64,000 nt of DNA, from NCBI GenBank assembly GCA_922989275.2, contig OV277857.1, positions 81,275,321-81,339,320 of the forward strand, in the 5' to 3' direction. Source of the DNA: Gari tellinella (taxonomy: Eukaryota > Mollusca > Bivalvia > Cardiida > Psammobiidae). Made by a program: the position numbers and the translations under genes. The notes below the pieces were generated by a model, which had not been told where the DNA came from, did not search any database, and saw only the letters and a program-made list of their open reading frames with translations. Positions 22,231 through 33,870 of the stretch are shown piece by piece. How positions within the stretch are numbered: position 1 is the stretch's first letter; the number at the start of each line of letters is the position of its first letter.

Positions 22231-22434
22231 CAGTAAAACCTCTCTATTACGACCACAAAAAGGAAGGCTAATTGTCCGTATAAAAACAGGTGACAGCTTA
22301 AAGCAATGTGAAAGTGAAACAGAAAGCTCCTGTAGGAGCTTTCTGTTTCACTTTCACTTTGCTTTAAGCAGTCACCTGTCTTAAACGACTAATATTTGAC
22401 TCAATTTAGTGGTCGTAATAGAGAGGTTCTACTG
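22231..22434. mobile_element. MITE family E, intact reference copy
   Basis: TA CAGTAAAACCTCTCTATTAC ... GTAATAGAGAGGTTCTACTG TA. The centre is an H2-type hairpin: GGTGACAGCTTAAAGCAATG, then GTGAAACAGAAAGCTCC and its complement. The tip is AGCTCCTGTAGGAGCT. Tc1/mariner-like TA duplication. This uninterrupted copy is the reference for nested insertions at 45843, 48221 and 49818. Confidence 0.85.
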
Positions 22435-22746
22435 TATATAGCTATCACTAGCATTTGTATAACTGCTGACATATTTTTTTTCAGCAGTTGAACAATGCCA
22501 TTTCGCACAAATTAATTACTGAAAGTGCCAATATTAAGAACACTCTGCCAGACGCCCGGCAATGAGAGAAGGGATTCGGGAGGTATTATGCGCGCAAAAA
22601 GATAGGTGTCTCATGAGGCAAAACTGGCTAGCCCTTTCAATAGGGGTGACACTATAACATCCCTAAACATTTTGAACATATATATATAGATATGGAGGGA
22701 CTTTATGTTTCTTTCTTGAGTCACTTATATTACTTTGCGTTCGGTT
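22435..22746. other. Unassigned sequence
   Basis: About 310 bp with no gene and no recognised repeat. A short G/C-rich patch (22545-22620) is not open in a convincing frame. Confidence 0.4.
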
Positions 22747-23215
22747 TTAAGCCCTTCGCTGCCTTACACCGAGTACAATGATTATTTGCAAACAGTTTGG
22801 ATCCTGATTAGACACAGCGTAACGCACAGTCTGATCAGGATCTAAACTGTTCGATACACATTTCAATAGTTTTAAGTCAAAATACCATACATTTAAAGAG
22901 ACATAAAAGCAGACGACAATTGTTTACAGCAGGGCTGCCAGTTGACATGAAAAATCCTAAGATTTCCAAATGTGCATTTTTCAAGTGCGATTTTACGAAT
23001 CGTACCTTTACCCCATAGCCTTTTTCTTGTTTTGTTGACATGCGACTACTTAAAGCAGGCTGTAAGTAAAGCAGAATGCGCATTTGGGCGCATTCTGCTT
23101 TACTTTCAGCCTGCTTTAAGCTACCATGAACTGGGGAAAAATCCGGAGATTTAGGAAAAATCCGGAAAAATGGCAGCCCTGTTACAGTTGATGACGTCAT
23201 GACACTGTATTGCTA
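22747..23215. mobile_element. Family B copy split by a family D MITE
   Basis: Left half TTAAGCCCTTCGCTGCC with a complete H1 (about 22786-22853), up to GCAGACGACAATTG. The D element at 22930-23181 interrupts. The right remnant TTGATGACGTCATGACAC resembles the family's inner block. Confidence 0.65.
22930..23181. mobile_element. MITE family D copy, 6 bp target duplication
   Basis: Terminal repeat CAGGGCTGCCA / TGGCAGCCCTG. Flanks share TTACAG. Inside are CCGGAAAAATGGCAG and AAATCCTAAGATTTCCAAAT blocks, and a full H2 hairpin (GCGCATTTGGGCGC tip) like that of family C. The ends and duplication length suggest a hAT-type element, possibly one of the 6 bp-TSD hAT groups; that assignment is inference. 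Confidence 0.75.
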
Positions 23216-24996
23216 ATGAAACATGTCATGACTGAACACTAATTACCAGGTTTCGAATAGTTTTGGTGTTGAACAAATGTCAAATAAAATTTGCATTGGT
23301 GCCTTTTCCAAGCTTTGATGGATAGGTTGTTATTTATACAAAAAGTATTAATCGCTGCACCATCAGAATAGTTAGAACATTGACTATTTATAATTTGTCG
23401 TCTGCTTTTGTGCTTAAATTCAGATTTTGAACATTTTTGTATTAGGACACGCCCATGGGATATCAATGCCAACAGTCGGCATCTAGATTGAGTCGTCAGA
23501 ATATTCCGGGTTTTATCTTGTGAAAATATGTGCAAATTTCACAAAACTCGGACTTGTCAGGGAAGGGTTTGGTGAAATAATTTTGAGTCCAACAGGCGAA
23601 TTGCTGTTTGCGATATATAAATTCATCTTTTAAACTTCTTATGTTTTAAGATAGTCCTTTGCAAATCCTCTATTAGTGTATACGTGTTTTTGAAACACCA
23701 GTTCCAATCTCCTTCACAGAGAGTATTCATTTGTTCCTCAGAGAGTGGCATCAGTTCTTGTTACTCGGTATCTGTGATGGATCCAAACGTTTGCAATTGT
23801 CTCCCAAGTTGCGTGCAGTCGCTTTACCTGCTATAAGGGTGAGCAGATGACATCTTAAATATTCTCATATATAGCTATTAGAAGTTGATATTGGGTTCAT
23901 ATGCGTCGCCCAAAGCCCTCGTATAACCTTTGGCAAGCAATATCAGTGTCGTCTGTAAAATCACTGTGTCGGCTGTAACTATTACGAGAGTTAAGTTCTC
24001 TGCATTTTATTTCAGAAATGAATAATTAATCGGCGTCTCATCTGTATTCAAACTGTTTGCAGCAATTATCATAAATTCGTCATTAGCACGAAGAAGGTTG
24101 TCATAAAAGACGTATCGAATTAAAACATGGCGATATTCAACGAGTGAAATTAAAACGGACTTAATTTTAAATCAGACGTAAGTTCACGCATTCCGCCCTT
24201 AGACCTACATGTGCTAAACCTATATTAAACCTCAAATATTAAAACCATTTCAGACGATTTGGATTCAAAATGTTTAACACTTGTACAGGTGTCTGTTCAG
24301 AGAAAAAACACCCAAATTATTCTAAAGTTGATAAAACAACGCAGACGACAATTCTGAAGCATACGATAACTTAGCATAATAAAGATGACCCATTGCATGT
24401 CATCGTTGCCTATAAAAAACACGCATGTGTAATTTACGATCTAATGATGAAACTAAGTCCTTATGGGTTATAAATAAAACGCATTTTGTATAGCTCAAAC
24501 TGTTATTCTACACGACTAAAATGTAATTTATCTTTCTGTCTAGAAACAAGTATAATATAATGAACATTTTGCAAACGGTGAAGGCCCTAATCAAAGGGTC
24601 CATGAAGGAGCCCACTTAAGGGTTTATACGATTTGTCAGTTTCCCCCCTCTGAAATATAGATTATTTTCAAAAACGTACTTAAAATCAAAACATACACTG
24701 GTCATTTTTTAAAAAAAGATAAGCTGATACATTGTATTAATAATTCAGCATAAATTGATTACGTCGTGGCAGTGGGAATGAAAAGCTCGGTAAATTTATC
24801 ACCCAATATCATTTTACTGTTACGAAAATAGTAAAAAAGTCGTGGATGAAATTGAATCAGGCTATAAAACTTTCAAGCCCTTAAACTCTGTCAGTGCTAA
24901 TGATTTACAAAGGCGTTAGCATAATCACGCATTAATTAAAAGAAATCTTAACATATAGATTAGAAGCCCCAAAAGCTATTTGCCTAGTTACATGTA
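23216..24996. other. Long stretch without a clear gene
   Basis: Mostly AT-rich. Scattered eroded H1 arms occur (GATGGATCCAAACGTTTGC about 23779, ATTCAAACTGTTTGC about 24046, GGATTCAAAATGTTTAACAC about 24262). No ORF is convincing on either strand and I saw no splice-bounded exon. Confidence 0.4.
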
Positions 24997-25242
24997 CAGT
25001 GGAGAATCTGTTATTCTTTCCCAATAAACGCGTTTACGCTAAAACTATTATTTGCAGTGCAAACAGTTTGGAACCAGATCAGACGCCGGGTAACCCGGCG
25101 TCTGATCAGGCTCCAAATTGTTTGCCACCAAGATAAACATGAAATATCAGAATTGTCCAAAAGTTGTTCTTTTCTACGTTTTAGTGCTTTGCGTTTGCGT
25201 ACGTTTGCGTTTAAACGGGAAAGAATAACAGATTCTCCACTG
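24997..25242. mobile_element. MITE family A, well-preserved copy
   Basis: 246 bp between TA and TA, near the family consensus, H1 with the A:A mismatch. It is very close to the copies at 46487, 48750 and 50792. Confidence 0.92.
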
Positions 25243-25332
25243 TATGTATGAATTTTTACTAACAAAACATTGAGGTTTCTTGTGAAGCACACAGCGAGGC
25301 AAATGACAACCATTAATTTGATAACTTTTCTT

Positions 25333-25588
25333 CAGGGCTGCTATTTCTCCGGATTTTTCCTAAATCTCCGGATTTTTTTTCTAGTACATGGTAGCTTAAA
25401 GTAGGCTGAAAGTAAAGCAGAATGCGCCCTAAGGCTCATTCTGCTTTACTTCCAGCCTGCTTTAAGCAGCCACGTGTCAATAAAACTAGACACAGGCGAT
25501 GGGGTAAAGGTACACTTCGTAAAATCGCACTTGAAAAATGCATATTTGGAAATCTTAGGATTTTTTATGTCAACTTATGGCAGCCCTG
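25333..25588. mobile_element. MITE family D copy
   Basis: CAGGGCTGCTATTTCTCC to GGCAGCCCTG; flanks share TTTCTT. The H2 hairpin has tip GCGCCCTAAGGCTC. Same layout as 38907. Confidence 0.78.
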
Positions 25589-25667
25589 TTTCTTGATAAT
25601 GATATAGTGCACTGCAAGGGTAAAAGAACATAATTATGTAAGCTAGATCTTGGGCCTGATATACAAC

Positions 25668-25875
25668 AATTTACAGATAAAGAACACCTCTGCTACTACG
25701 ACCACTAACATAATGATTTCATTTTTAAGATATGTTTGTGTTTAAATAAAGGTCGGTCGCAGAAAGCCCCGGGAAGAGCTTTCTGTTTTATTTTAATTTT
25801 GCTTTAAACTAGTACCTGTCATTGGCATAAACTTCGAACCTAAATCAGTGGACATCAAATGTTGGTTTTACTGCT
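25668..25875. mobile_element. Degenerate family E copy
   Basis: ACACCTCTGCTACTACGACC, GAAAGCCCCGGGAAGAGCTT hairpin tip, CTTTAAACTAGTACCTGTC and right GTTGGTTTTACTG. Confidence 0.5.
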
Positions 25876-26429
25876 TGTTATAAAGAGTGAAATGTTAATG
25901 AAGCTTCGAGGGGGCAATCATTGTAGCAGTATTAAGGCGGACATTAATTGTAAGTCATTCAGAAAACCATTGTAATCGGTTTGTACGTTTATTCAATTGG
26001 ACAGGGCGTAACTGGATCTTCCTATGCTGTAACATTATCTATTCAATACGGCAATGGCGTGGCATTTTGCTTTAAATGTTCCCTATCTGGGCCTGATAAG
26101 AATATCAGATTATATCAGGTAGTTAATGAGTTTCATTTATAAATGTATTTCGTTTAATGAAAGAACCATACTTCTGCCTGGTACATTTATTCATAGTTCT
26201 TTTATGTTATTGATCTTATTAGTGTTATAAATTGCATGATGATCTGATAACTATACTATCATTTAATATGATGATGATGATGTTGATGAAGATGCTACTA
26301 CACTAATAATAATAATAATAATAATAATAAATGATAGCATTTAAAGGTATGCTAACCCTTCTTCTGCAGTGATTAGTATATAAAATTCTCCTACATTCAA
26401 GTGAAACAGCACGTGTAGCACATCTGTGC
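25876..26429. other. Unassigned AT-rich sequence with microsatellites
   Basis: A GATGATGAT run at about 26271-26292 and (TAA)n at about 26303-26331. No gene seen. Confidence 0.5.
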
Positions 26430-26684
26430 TTAACCCATTACCCCATAGCCTGTTTCTAGTATTGAAGATAGGGGACCACTTAAAGCAGGTTGAAAGTAAA
26501 GCAGAATGCGCCTTAAGGCGCATTCTGCTTTACTATCAGCCTGCTTTAATCTACCATCTACTAAGATATACAAAGTATTTCTTACCAAACATAGTCATGA
26601 CTATATAAAATGGAACTATTTTATTCAGTAGAAGAATATATTCAAGGCGTAAAAAATGCGTATTTATGGGGTAATGGGTGAAAG
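26430..26684. mobile_element. MITE family C copy
   Basis: TTAACCCATTACCCCATAG to GGGGTAATGGGTGAA. Perfect GCGCCTTAAGGCGC hairpin tip; the right TTAA has drifted. Confidence 0.75.
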
Positions 26685-27289
26685 CAAGATTAAAGCAAGC
26701 AGAAGTATCATACAGAATATTTCAGATTGCAGTTCATTTCAGTATGTTCTAAAGTGTGATATGTATTTATATATTCCATCTCTTGTGGAGTAAACAATAG
26801 ATGCATACTTTGACTTTCCGGTCGTTAAAGGGGTTGATTCTTCTTCTTCTTTCTGAATTATAATAACCAGCACGACATAGTTTGAATATTAGAAAAAGAC
26901 TTGACAAGAGACCCAAGCTACTCCATTTAACAAGTACCTACCGACAGTGTGTCTAAAGACTTGAAACTTAAGACTGTCTAAAAATGTCCCTAATTGCAGG
27001 ATAAATTAAAATAAGAAATCAGTACGGTTAAAAATACAGTAAAACCTCGCTGTTACGAACACTATATTGTGGTAATTATTAGGTTTTTACGACAGGTGAC
27101 TATTTAAAGCAAGATGACAGTAATACAGAAAGCTCTGCAGATGTCGTTCGATTTGTATCGAGCTCTTTTTTATTTCAAACAATATCAGCTTTGTACCTTG
27201 CTTTTAGGTTAGAAATTACATGTAGTTTCAAAAATGATTTTTAACATTAATTGTGTATTTTTACTAGTATTTAGACTCAGTAAAATGCT
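26685..27289. other. Unassigned sequence with an eroded family E start
   Basis: At about 27037 a family E left end (ACAGTAAAACCTCGCTGTTA) leads to GACAGGTGACTATTTAAAGC and GAAAGCTCTGCAGA, then is lost. Nothing else recognised. Confidence 0.4.
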
Positions 27290-28430
27290 TCCCTCCTTGG
27301 TCGGTGTCAGGCTGTATTAACGAGCTTGATCGAATTATCAGTCTATCAGCTCAACAGTACAACAGTCATAGGGGTAACCTGAATCTTGGTGAAGTAGATG
27401 GGAACACCAAAACAGCAAATGCTGATGCATCCCACCCATAAGAGTGCATCAAACTCTTAGACATTTTAGATCTGCACTGTATTACTCAAACCAATCCGAA
27501 TCACAGATACTACCTGCAACCCCTGGTTTTAGTGATCACCGTGTTCCTTCCTAAATCTTCTCTCGTCACCAAGAATCAATGAAAAGCCTAAACGAAACAT
27601 ATTCTTGTTTGACAGGGCGAATTGGTCGGAGCTGAAATTTTGCCCTGCAGGGTCAACTACAAAATATGTCTGTACAGGATTTGTGGAACTCTTTCAAAAC
27701 CAAATGAGATGAACTCATCTAGCAAAACTGTACCCGATTAACATCTTCCTTGGTTACATTCAGAAAAAAAAAGTTGATGAAGAAGCGCGACAGACTGTAT
27801 AACGAATTCAAGCAAGGTAAGAGAACCTTATATTTTTTCAAAATTAAAAAGATTAAAACACTGATTCAAAAGACAAATCGAAACTCTAATTGGGAATACT
27901 TGAATAACATAATAACACTGATGAACATAAGCATGGCACAACGAAACGTTTCTGGGGCTTTATCAAAAGTTTACGGAACGATTCTTGTGGCGTTGTTCCC
28001 CTACGAGAAAATGGTATCATGAAATCTAATGTAAAACAAATTTCTGAGATTCTAAACAGTCAATTTTCTTCCGTTTTTAGAAACGACACAGATTCTGTTT
28101 TGCCTGACATGGAACCTAGCACATTTTCCTGTGTGTCCGATATTTATGCCAATAGAGAAAATGGTGCCAAGACGTTGCTGACAAATTTGGACCCCTACAA
28201 GGCAGGAGGCCCGGATCAGATTAAACCACGAATCTTGAAGAAATGTGCAAATGAAATAGCTCCAATGTTTACGCTCTTGTTCAATAAATATATTGAAAAT
28301 GGTTCTGTCCCTTTGGGTTACTTCAAGCCTATGTTACACCGATCTTTAAAAAAAGGCGAAAATGTCAAGCTTCTAGCTACAGACCGGTTTAACTTACTTA
28401 AATATTTCTTGTAAGATCTTCGAACACATT
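27290..28430 (+). pseudogene. Decayed non-LTR retrotransposon (LINE)
   Basis: Readable pieces appear in shifting frames. An endonuclease block like the conserved GDFN motif (about 27367-27400, here GNLNLGEVD) is followed by a linker with many Lys/Arg (27750-28010, e.g. KKRDRLYNEFKQ). Next comes the reverse transcriptase fingers region (28160-28300) with the GPDQIKPRILKKCANEIAP signature seen in LINE RTs. The frame shifts at 28018 and the sequence stops before the palm and FADD motif. It is truncated and multiply broken, so inactive. Clade not determined. Confidence 0.7.
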
Positions 28431-28446
28431 GCCGTTGTAATGAAAT

Positions 28447-28740
28447 ATTGTGACCCCCGTAATAGAGTGACCCCCCGGTCGAAATATTTCAGAAAAAGTG
28501 ACTTTTTGCCGAAAAAGAGTGACCCCCCTCTTGAAATATTTTGACTCTAGGGGGTCACTTCATTTCAGGTATGACATGAAATAAAGTGACCCCCATAATA
28601 TTATGACCCCCTTCGAAATATTAGGAAATGTGAATCCTTGTCGTAATATAATGCCCCCCCCCCCCCCCCCACTGAAATATGTTGAACCCCCCTCCCAACG
28701 ATCAAACCCGCTACCCTCCCACCCCAAGTTGATACCGACA
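28447..28740. mobile_element. GGGGGTCAC palindromic repeat element
   Basis: Alternating GTGACCCCC and GGGGGTCAC words, spaced by GAAATATTT and TAATATTATG, make an element able to fold on itself. A run of about 17 C lies at 28653-28669. No coding potential. The C-run and repeats make assembly here uncertain. Confidence 0.55.
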
Positions 28741-28794
28741 TTATGTACATATATGCACTTTCAATTAAGTCCTTGATAAAGTTTATCTATAGTT

Positions 28795-28945
28795 TACCCT
28801 TACATCACTAAACACTCAAATGGACAATTCTAGTTTTCAATTAAGTCTAGTCCATTTTTGACGTTTTAGGGTTGATTTTTACAATATATGTTTAAGTGAC
28901 AAACAGAGAAGACCCTGATCAGGCTCTTTATTACATGTCATCTTA
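28795..28945. mobile_element. Degenerate family F copy
   Basis: AAATGGACAATTCTAG, TAAGTCTAGTCCATTTTTGA, TTAGGGTTGATTTTTACAAT and a broken hairpin (GAAGACCCTGATCAGG). Confidence 0.6.
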
Positions 28946-29202
28946 TAATAATCGAGCGTTTCAGCATGTGTCTTCCCAGTAAAATACAAGAGTCAATATC
29001 AGCCACCTTGTATCAGCCACTTTGTATTTTTCTCCAACCTCGTTTTCGATTTAACGTGATGTCAATTACGTACATGTACAAGTTCCGCGCTATTCTTTGT
29101 GAAATACAAATTTCTTGTTCTGCCTAAAATAATTAATGTTTCTGGATATAATATGATTTAAACAACTATTAGCTGTTATGACTGATCTGCTGCAAATGAC
29201 AA

Positions 29203-29245
29203 CAAGAGCCGTATACGGCCCTAAATCGCTCACCTGGAATGACTA
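29203..29245 (-). repeat. Fragment of CTCACCTGAG-type element
   Basis: ACAAGAGCCGTATACGGCCC then CGCTCACCTGG is the reverse of the terminal segment that closes the elements at 41982 and 59710. Confidence 0.45.
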
Positions 29246-31154
29246 ATGTAAATGAAATATCTTGGAACGCTGAGAAATTATGTATATGAGTATATGCCCA
29301 GAGCAATGTTTTGAACAAAGGAGATCATTTTTTAAAACATTTTAGTAAAATTAGCGAGAATGTGAGAATATCCGGTCTTTTGAAGCGGTTAGCTCGTATT
29401 CTTCGGCATTTGTTGCAGTGTAACCTAGCCTTTCATCTCCGATTTTAAACGGCCGTTAACTTTTTCATTCATAAAACCTTAGTTTTCAATCGAGTCTATT
29501 TCATTTTTCGGCGGAGCTGACTGGTTTCTATTTAGACACACTTTCTATTTGGCCACACATTTCAACCAATTATATTTGATCAGAAATTTAGAATTAAGAG
29601 CACCTGTTGAAACTGAATAGTCTGATTGGATAGTAGCCAGGGCTCCAGATAAGGGAATTATTTCAAAACTTAAAATCTTTATTTGTGCATTAAACCCTGT
29701 GGTGACACTATACATTTGAATTGTCTCTTCGAGACAAACAAAATGAGTGGTTACACCATAGGGTTTGGTGCTGAAAGGAGTGAAAAAATGTGATTTGTTT
29801 AGTTTACTCCCTCTTATCTAGAGCCCTGTAGGCTGGTCTATGTCCAATTACAGTTTTACCAGATGTGGACTGTGAGTGTAAAATTTAGAGATACAGACTG
29901 CACTGTTTACTACACACTGGGATGATGCAATTATACTTCTATTTTAAGATATGACACCTGAAATCTTTTTATAGATATACAGAGGAAGCTAGGTGTTTTG
30001 TAATTGTTTACTACCAATTTGTTTGAATTGTTAACTATTTGTACACATTTTAATACCATACATTAAAAGCAATATTATATATAAAATTAATGGCCTCAAG
30101 TGAGTTAAACACAATCGTGTTGTTTCACAAGAGTGAAGTTCAACAGACTGTTGTATCTGTACATTGTGTATGCTATAGTTTGTTTCAAGAAACTCTATGA
30201 ATGAAGTTTGATATATAGAACAATAGATTAATGTGAGGATCTCCTACCAGTAGCTAGGATATGAGTTAAATTATTGTTCTGTTTTGCATTTCTGTACATG
30301 ATAGTTTTGCATTTTAAATAAAAGTTACTGTTTCAATTTTTTTGCTTTTCAATCCGAAAACCTCAATTTCATTTAATTTTGCACACCCATGCATCTATAT
30401 AGCCTTAGTTCAACCACTCATTCCGCCGAATATCTTTTTTAAAGATATTTCTTGTTTACTATACGAGTTTGATTTTACAAGTAAGTGCAATTGACAAACG
30501 GTGCAGACCCAGATTAGACGGCAACTTTAGGAGCCCTGTGATAAAAGTTTTACCCTGAGGACAAGTCTTTTCTCTACTGAAGTATTCTCGTCGGTGAAAA
30601 CACATGTGTAACTTATCACATGAAGATGATTGAATATGCAAGTTAGATTTCTAAATATAATTATGTTGAAGGAAAGCTAATTCATGGCGAGTGCTTCGTT
30701 GAAAGATGAAGCTATCGTGACACAGTCAATAAAGTTCTATATAACGTTCTTCTTTCAGTGTTGATGAAACTTAAAGAAATCGCAATGCATTAAAATGAAG
30801 AGATGTTTATACCTTACAAATAGAAATAAATGTTCATTTTAGTTCGGAACAGTTTTTGAATCTAATTAGACGTCCAGTTGCTTGTTAGATCTGGTCCCAA
30901 AATATCGAAAATGACCACCAATTACGGTAACCCTGTAAGTGCCATGTTCTACAACTCTAAGACAGGCAAACAGTTTGGATCTAGATAAGAAATATGCACT
31001 TATGTAGAACATTGCTCTTAGAGGGTTAGTTTTGACCTTTTTGTCGAAACGTATTTAACATTTTACCACCATAAGCATCTACAGTCGTTTTTGCAAAAGG
31101 TGTGGAGCTAGATCGGTCGCTTAGTAGTCTGTCGTCTGTTCAGTATACGGTATA
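29246..31154. other. Long stretch without a gene call
   Basis: Ordinary AT-rich sequence. An AATAAA hexamer at about 30317 follows a T-rich, stop-rich stretch and could be a polyadenylation signal, but I find no coding exon to go with it. Weak H1-like arms at 30843-30900 and 30966-31080 are old. Confidence 0.35.
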
Positions 31155-31336
31155 CATTTGTTTCATAGGTACTGAGGGAACAGTCAAATCATTGACCCGA
31201 GGTAGCAGGGGAGACCTTGAGAGCAGTTTTCTGTTGCCCGAGGCCAACGGCCTAGGGCAACAGTTATCAAGGTCTTCCATGCTACCGATCGAGGGACAAT
31301 GGTTTAACTGTTCCCGAAGTAACTATCAAACAAATG
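31155..31336. mobile_element. Palindromic fold-back element
   Basis: Imperfect inverted arms run from CATTTGTTTCATAGGTACT to AAGTAACTATCAAACAAATG. Nested in them are GGGAACAGT...ACTGTTCCC, GAGGTAGCA...TGCTACC and the tip TGTTGCCCGAGGCC / GGCCTAGGGCAACA. It lies beside the 3' end of the LINE that starts at 31476. Confidence 0.65.
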
Positions 31337-31475
31337 ATTTATTACCTGACTCTCTATTTAAGCAAGGCTGAATGAATGGCTAGATCTATATCTACAAGGT
31401 TTGAACAAAACTTGTTTAGATTCTACAGATGATTTTATATTTAATCTTTATTCTTATTCTTCTTGTGGTTCGCCT

Positions 31476-33870
31476 CTACACAATCAGTCCAGTTGCAGAG
31501 ATGAATTGTGTGGTCCTTCGCAGATCCTCCACGCCTCCGTACAGCTTCCTGTTCAGTGGGGTATCTGTAGGCCATATCGCATCCCTCTGCTGGTTGTGTT
31601 TGTCATAATTCTGGAGAATGTTCTCTACTGTCTGTTCCTCCTCACCACATTGGCATATTGGTGATGGGACCAACCTGAACTTCCTGAACATATGAGAGTT
31701 CAGTCTGTTGTGCCCTGAGCGTAGCCTTACCATGATGACTTGTTCAGGCCTGCTAAGAATATGATAAGCATCCTTCTCCTGTCTGGCCTTGAACATTGAC
31801 TTAATCATGGTGACCTTCTCCTGATATGTGACACTGTTGTTTGATTGGTCTCCTTGGGCTCCCTGTTTGGCAAGCTTATCAGCAGCTTCATTTCCTGGGA
31901 CTCCACAGCGGGCGGGTATCCACTGGAGTGCAACTCTACAACTGTTGTTAAGTTGTTGCAGTGCCTTTGCAAGATGTGGTGTCTTGCCATTGGAGAGGGC
32001 TTGTATAACTGACAGTGCATCTGTGAACAGGACAACTTGTGAGCAACTATCCTCAGACGCTTTGATCATTTCTGTAGCTTGTATCAGTGCTTCTATCTCT
32101 GCTTCATAGTTGGTACAATGCTTTCCGGTAGTAGTGCTTGTTGTTTCCATAGTACCATCTGTGTGCTTGATGACAACACCAGCTCCTCCGTTCTGGATTG
32201 CATTGGTCGCAGACCCATCTGTGTATATATGTGTCCAGGCCTCTGGTGGATATAAGTCTTGGATCATTGCTAGAGTGTTGACTCGCTTGGTGTTGTCATC
32301 ATCTTGTTTTCCATGTAGTTGTGGCACATCCATGCGGATACCAACTGTAGATAGGTCAGTGTCGAGAGGGTTTGTGATGTCTGTGTTATCAAGAGGAGCT
32401 GTTGGGATATCAAGGGAGTGTGCATGTTGTCTCTTGAGTTTCTTTACCTCATGGACAAAGCTACTTCGCTTTAGCCTGTTTTTGGTGAGTCCTTGTAACC
32501 TTTCATTCATTGGATGTTCTGGAAGGCTCTCATATTTCTGGGCTTGAAGCAGTATTTTGGTTTGCCTCCTTTCTTCGAGCGGTTGTATTCCTGTGACTTG
32601 CTCTATCAGCTTGATAGGGGTTGACTTCATTGCACCTGTAACAATGCGCAATGCTTGGTTTTGAACCTTGTCTAAACTCTGGAGGTTTGTCTTGGATGTT
32701 GTGGACCATGCAGTTGATCCATACTCCAGATGAGGTCTTACTGTACCCTGGTATGTGGATTTCAGTATTTGCTCGTCTGCACACCATGTTGTACCAGCAA
32801 GCTTTCGCATTATTGACAGCTTTTTTCTTGCCTTCCCTTCTGCCTGGGCTATTTGAGACTTCCATGTTTGCCTTCTGTCATATGTTACTCCAAGATATGT
32901 AGCTTGTGGCTCTTCTTTGAGAGGAGTTGATCCCATCTTGACAACACCAGCTTTTTGTTTGGATGACAATGTAAACAGTGTGGTGAAGGATTTTTCCTTA
33001 TTGACTGTAACACACCAGTCTTCAGCCCATGCGGTGAAGACATCCATAGCCTCTCGCATCCTCAGGGTGGCTGTGGTGGCATACTCCTCTTTGCAGCATA
33101 GTACAAGGTCATATAGTGCAGCTTTAATTCCGCTCGGTAACTTAGATATAAGATCGTTGATGAATAACAAGAAGAGAGTAGAAGAGAGAACTCCTCCCTG
33201 GGGGACACCATGCCGTAGCAAGAACTTCCTACTGTATGTTTGTTCCAGTCTGACCCTTGCCCTTCTGTTGTAGAGATAAGACTTTATCCATTTGAACATA
33301 TCGACCTTCCACCCCATTCCTCATGAGATTAACTAGGAGCCCGTATGTCCATACTTTGTCAAACGCACGCTGTAGGTCAATCCATGTGGCAAAAAGGACC
33401 TTCTGCTCTTGAAAAGCGTCTTCAATTTCTTGTGACAAGTATGTGGTTTGGTCTTCAATTGAGCGGAACTGTCTAAAGCCAGACTGTTGGGTTGCAAGTA
33501 GGTGATTTGTCTCCAGATACCACTTGAGGCGATTGTTTACTATCCTCTCCATGGTCTTTCCAACACAGCTGGTCAGGCTAATAGGACGATAGCTTGCTGC
33601 TACTTTTGGATTTTTGCCTTTCTTTAGGATTGGTATCATGACTGCTTCTCTCCATACTTGTGGCAGTTGTCCTGATTCCCAGCTGTGATTGAAAATTTCC
33701 AAGAGCTTGCTCATAGCTGTTGTGCCCAAGTGTGTCAGCATTTCATTTGTAACTCCATCTGCTCCTGGAGACTTCTTGCTTTTAAGTTGCTTGAGGGCTG
33801 ATTTAAGTTCGTTTAGTGTAAGCTGCTTGTCCATATGGCCTGGTGTTTCCTTAATCTTTATTAAATTCAA
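31476..33870 (-). pseudogene. LINE ORF2 with RNase H, broken
   Basis: Two overlapping minus-strand frames make one retrotransposon polyprotein. The first (33870 to about 33310) holds the RT fingers, KSPGADGVTNEML through ASYRPISLTSCVGKTMERIV and the AFDKVW motif. The second (about 33317 to 31476) starts GWKVDMFKWIKSYL, contains HGVPQGGVLS and GVTYDRRQTW and ends in a full RNase H domain (IYTDGSA, NYEAEIEALIQA, FTDALSVIQAL, GNEAADKLAKQG). A frameshift lies at about 33310-33317, by a run of G. At 33105-33119 the catalytic YADDLV of the family reads YDLV, an in-frame loss of two residues including a catalytic Asp. The endonuclease half is absent. RNase H in a LINE points to the I group or relatives. 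It cannot make active RT. Confidence 0.88.

Noticed and set aside
25011..25313. ORFs on both strands at family A copies (also 6294, 46534, 48759, 50642)
   Set aside because: Repeat artefact of the same hairpin and GTTTGCGTAC blocks, not a protein family.
30300..30340. AATAAA at about 30317 as the end of a gene
   Set aside because: No coding exon or splice-linked frame upstream within view; the hexamer is common in AT-rich DNA.
31401..33273. Plus-strand ORFs opposite the RNase H LINE
   Set aside because: Shadows of the minus-strand polyprotein, with no motifs of their own.
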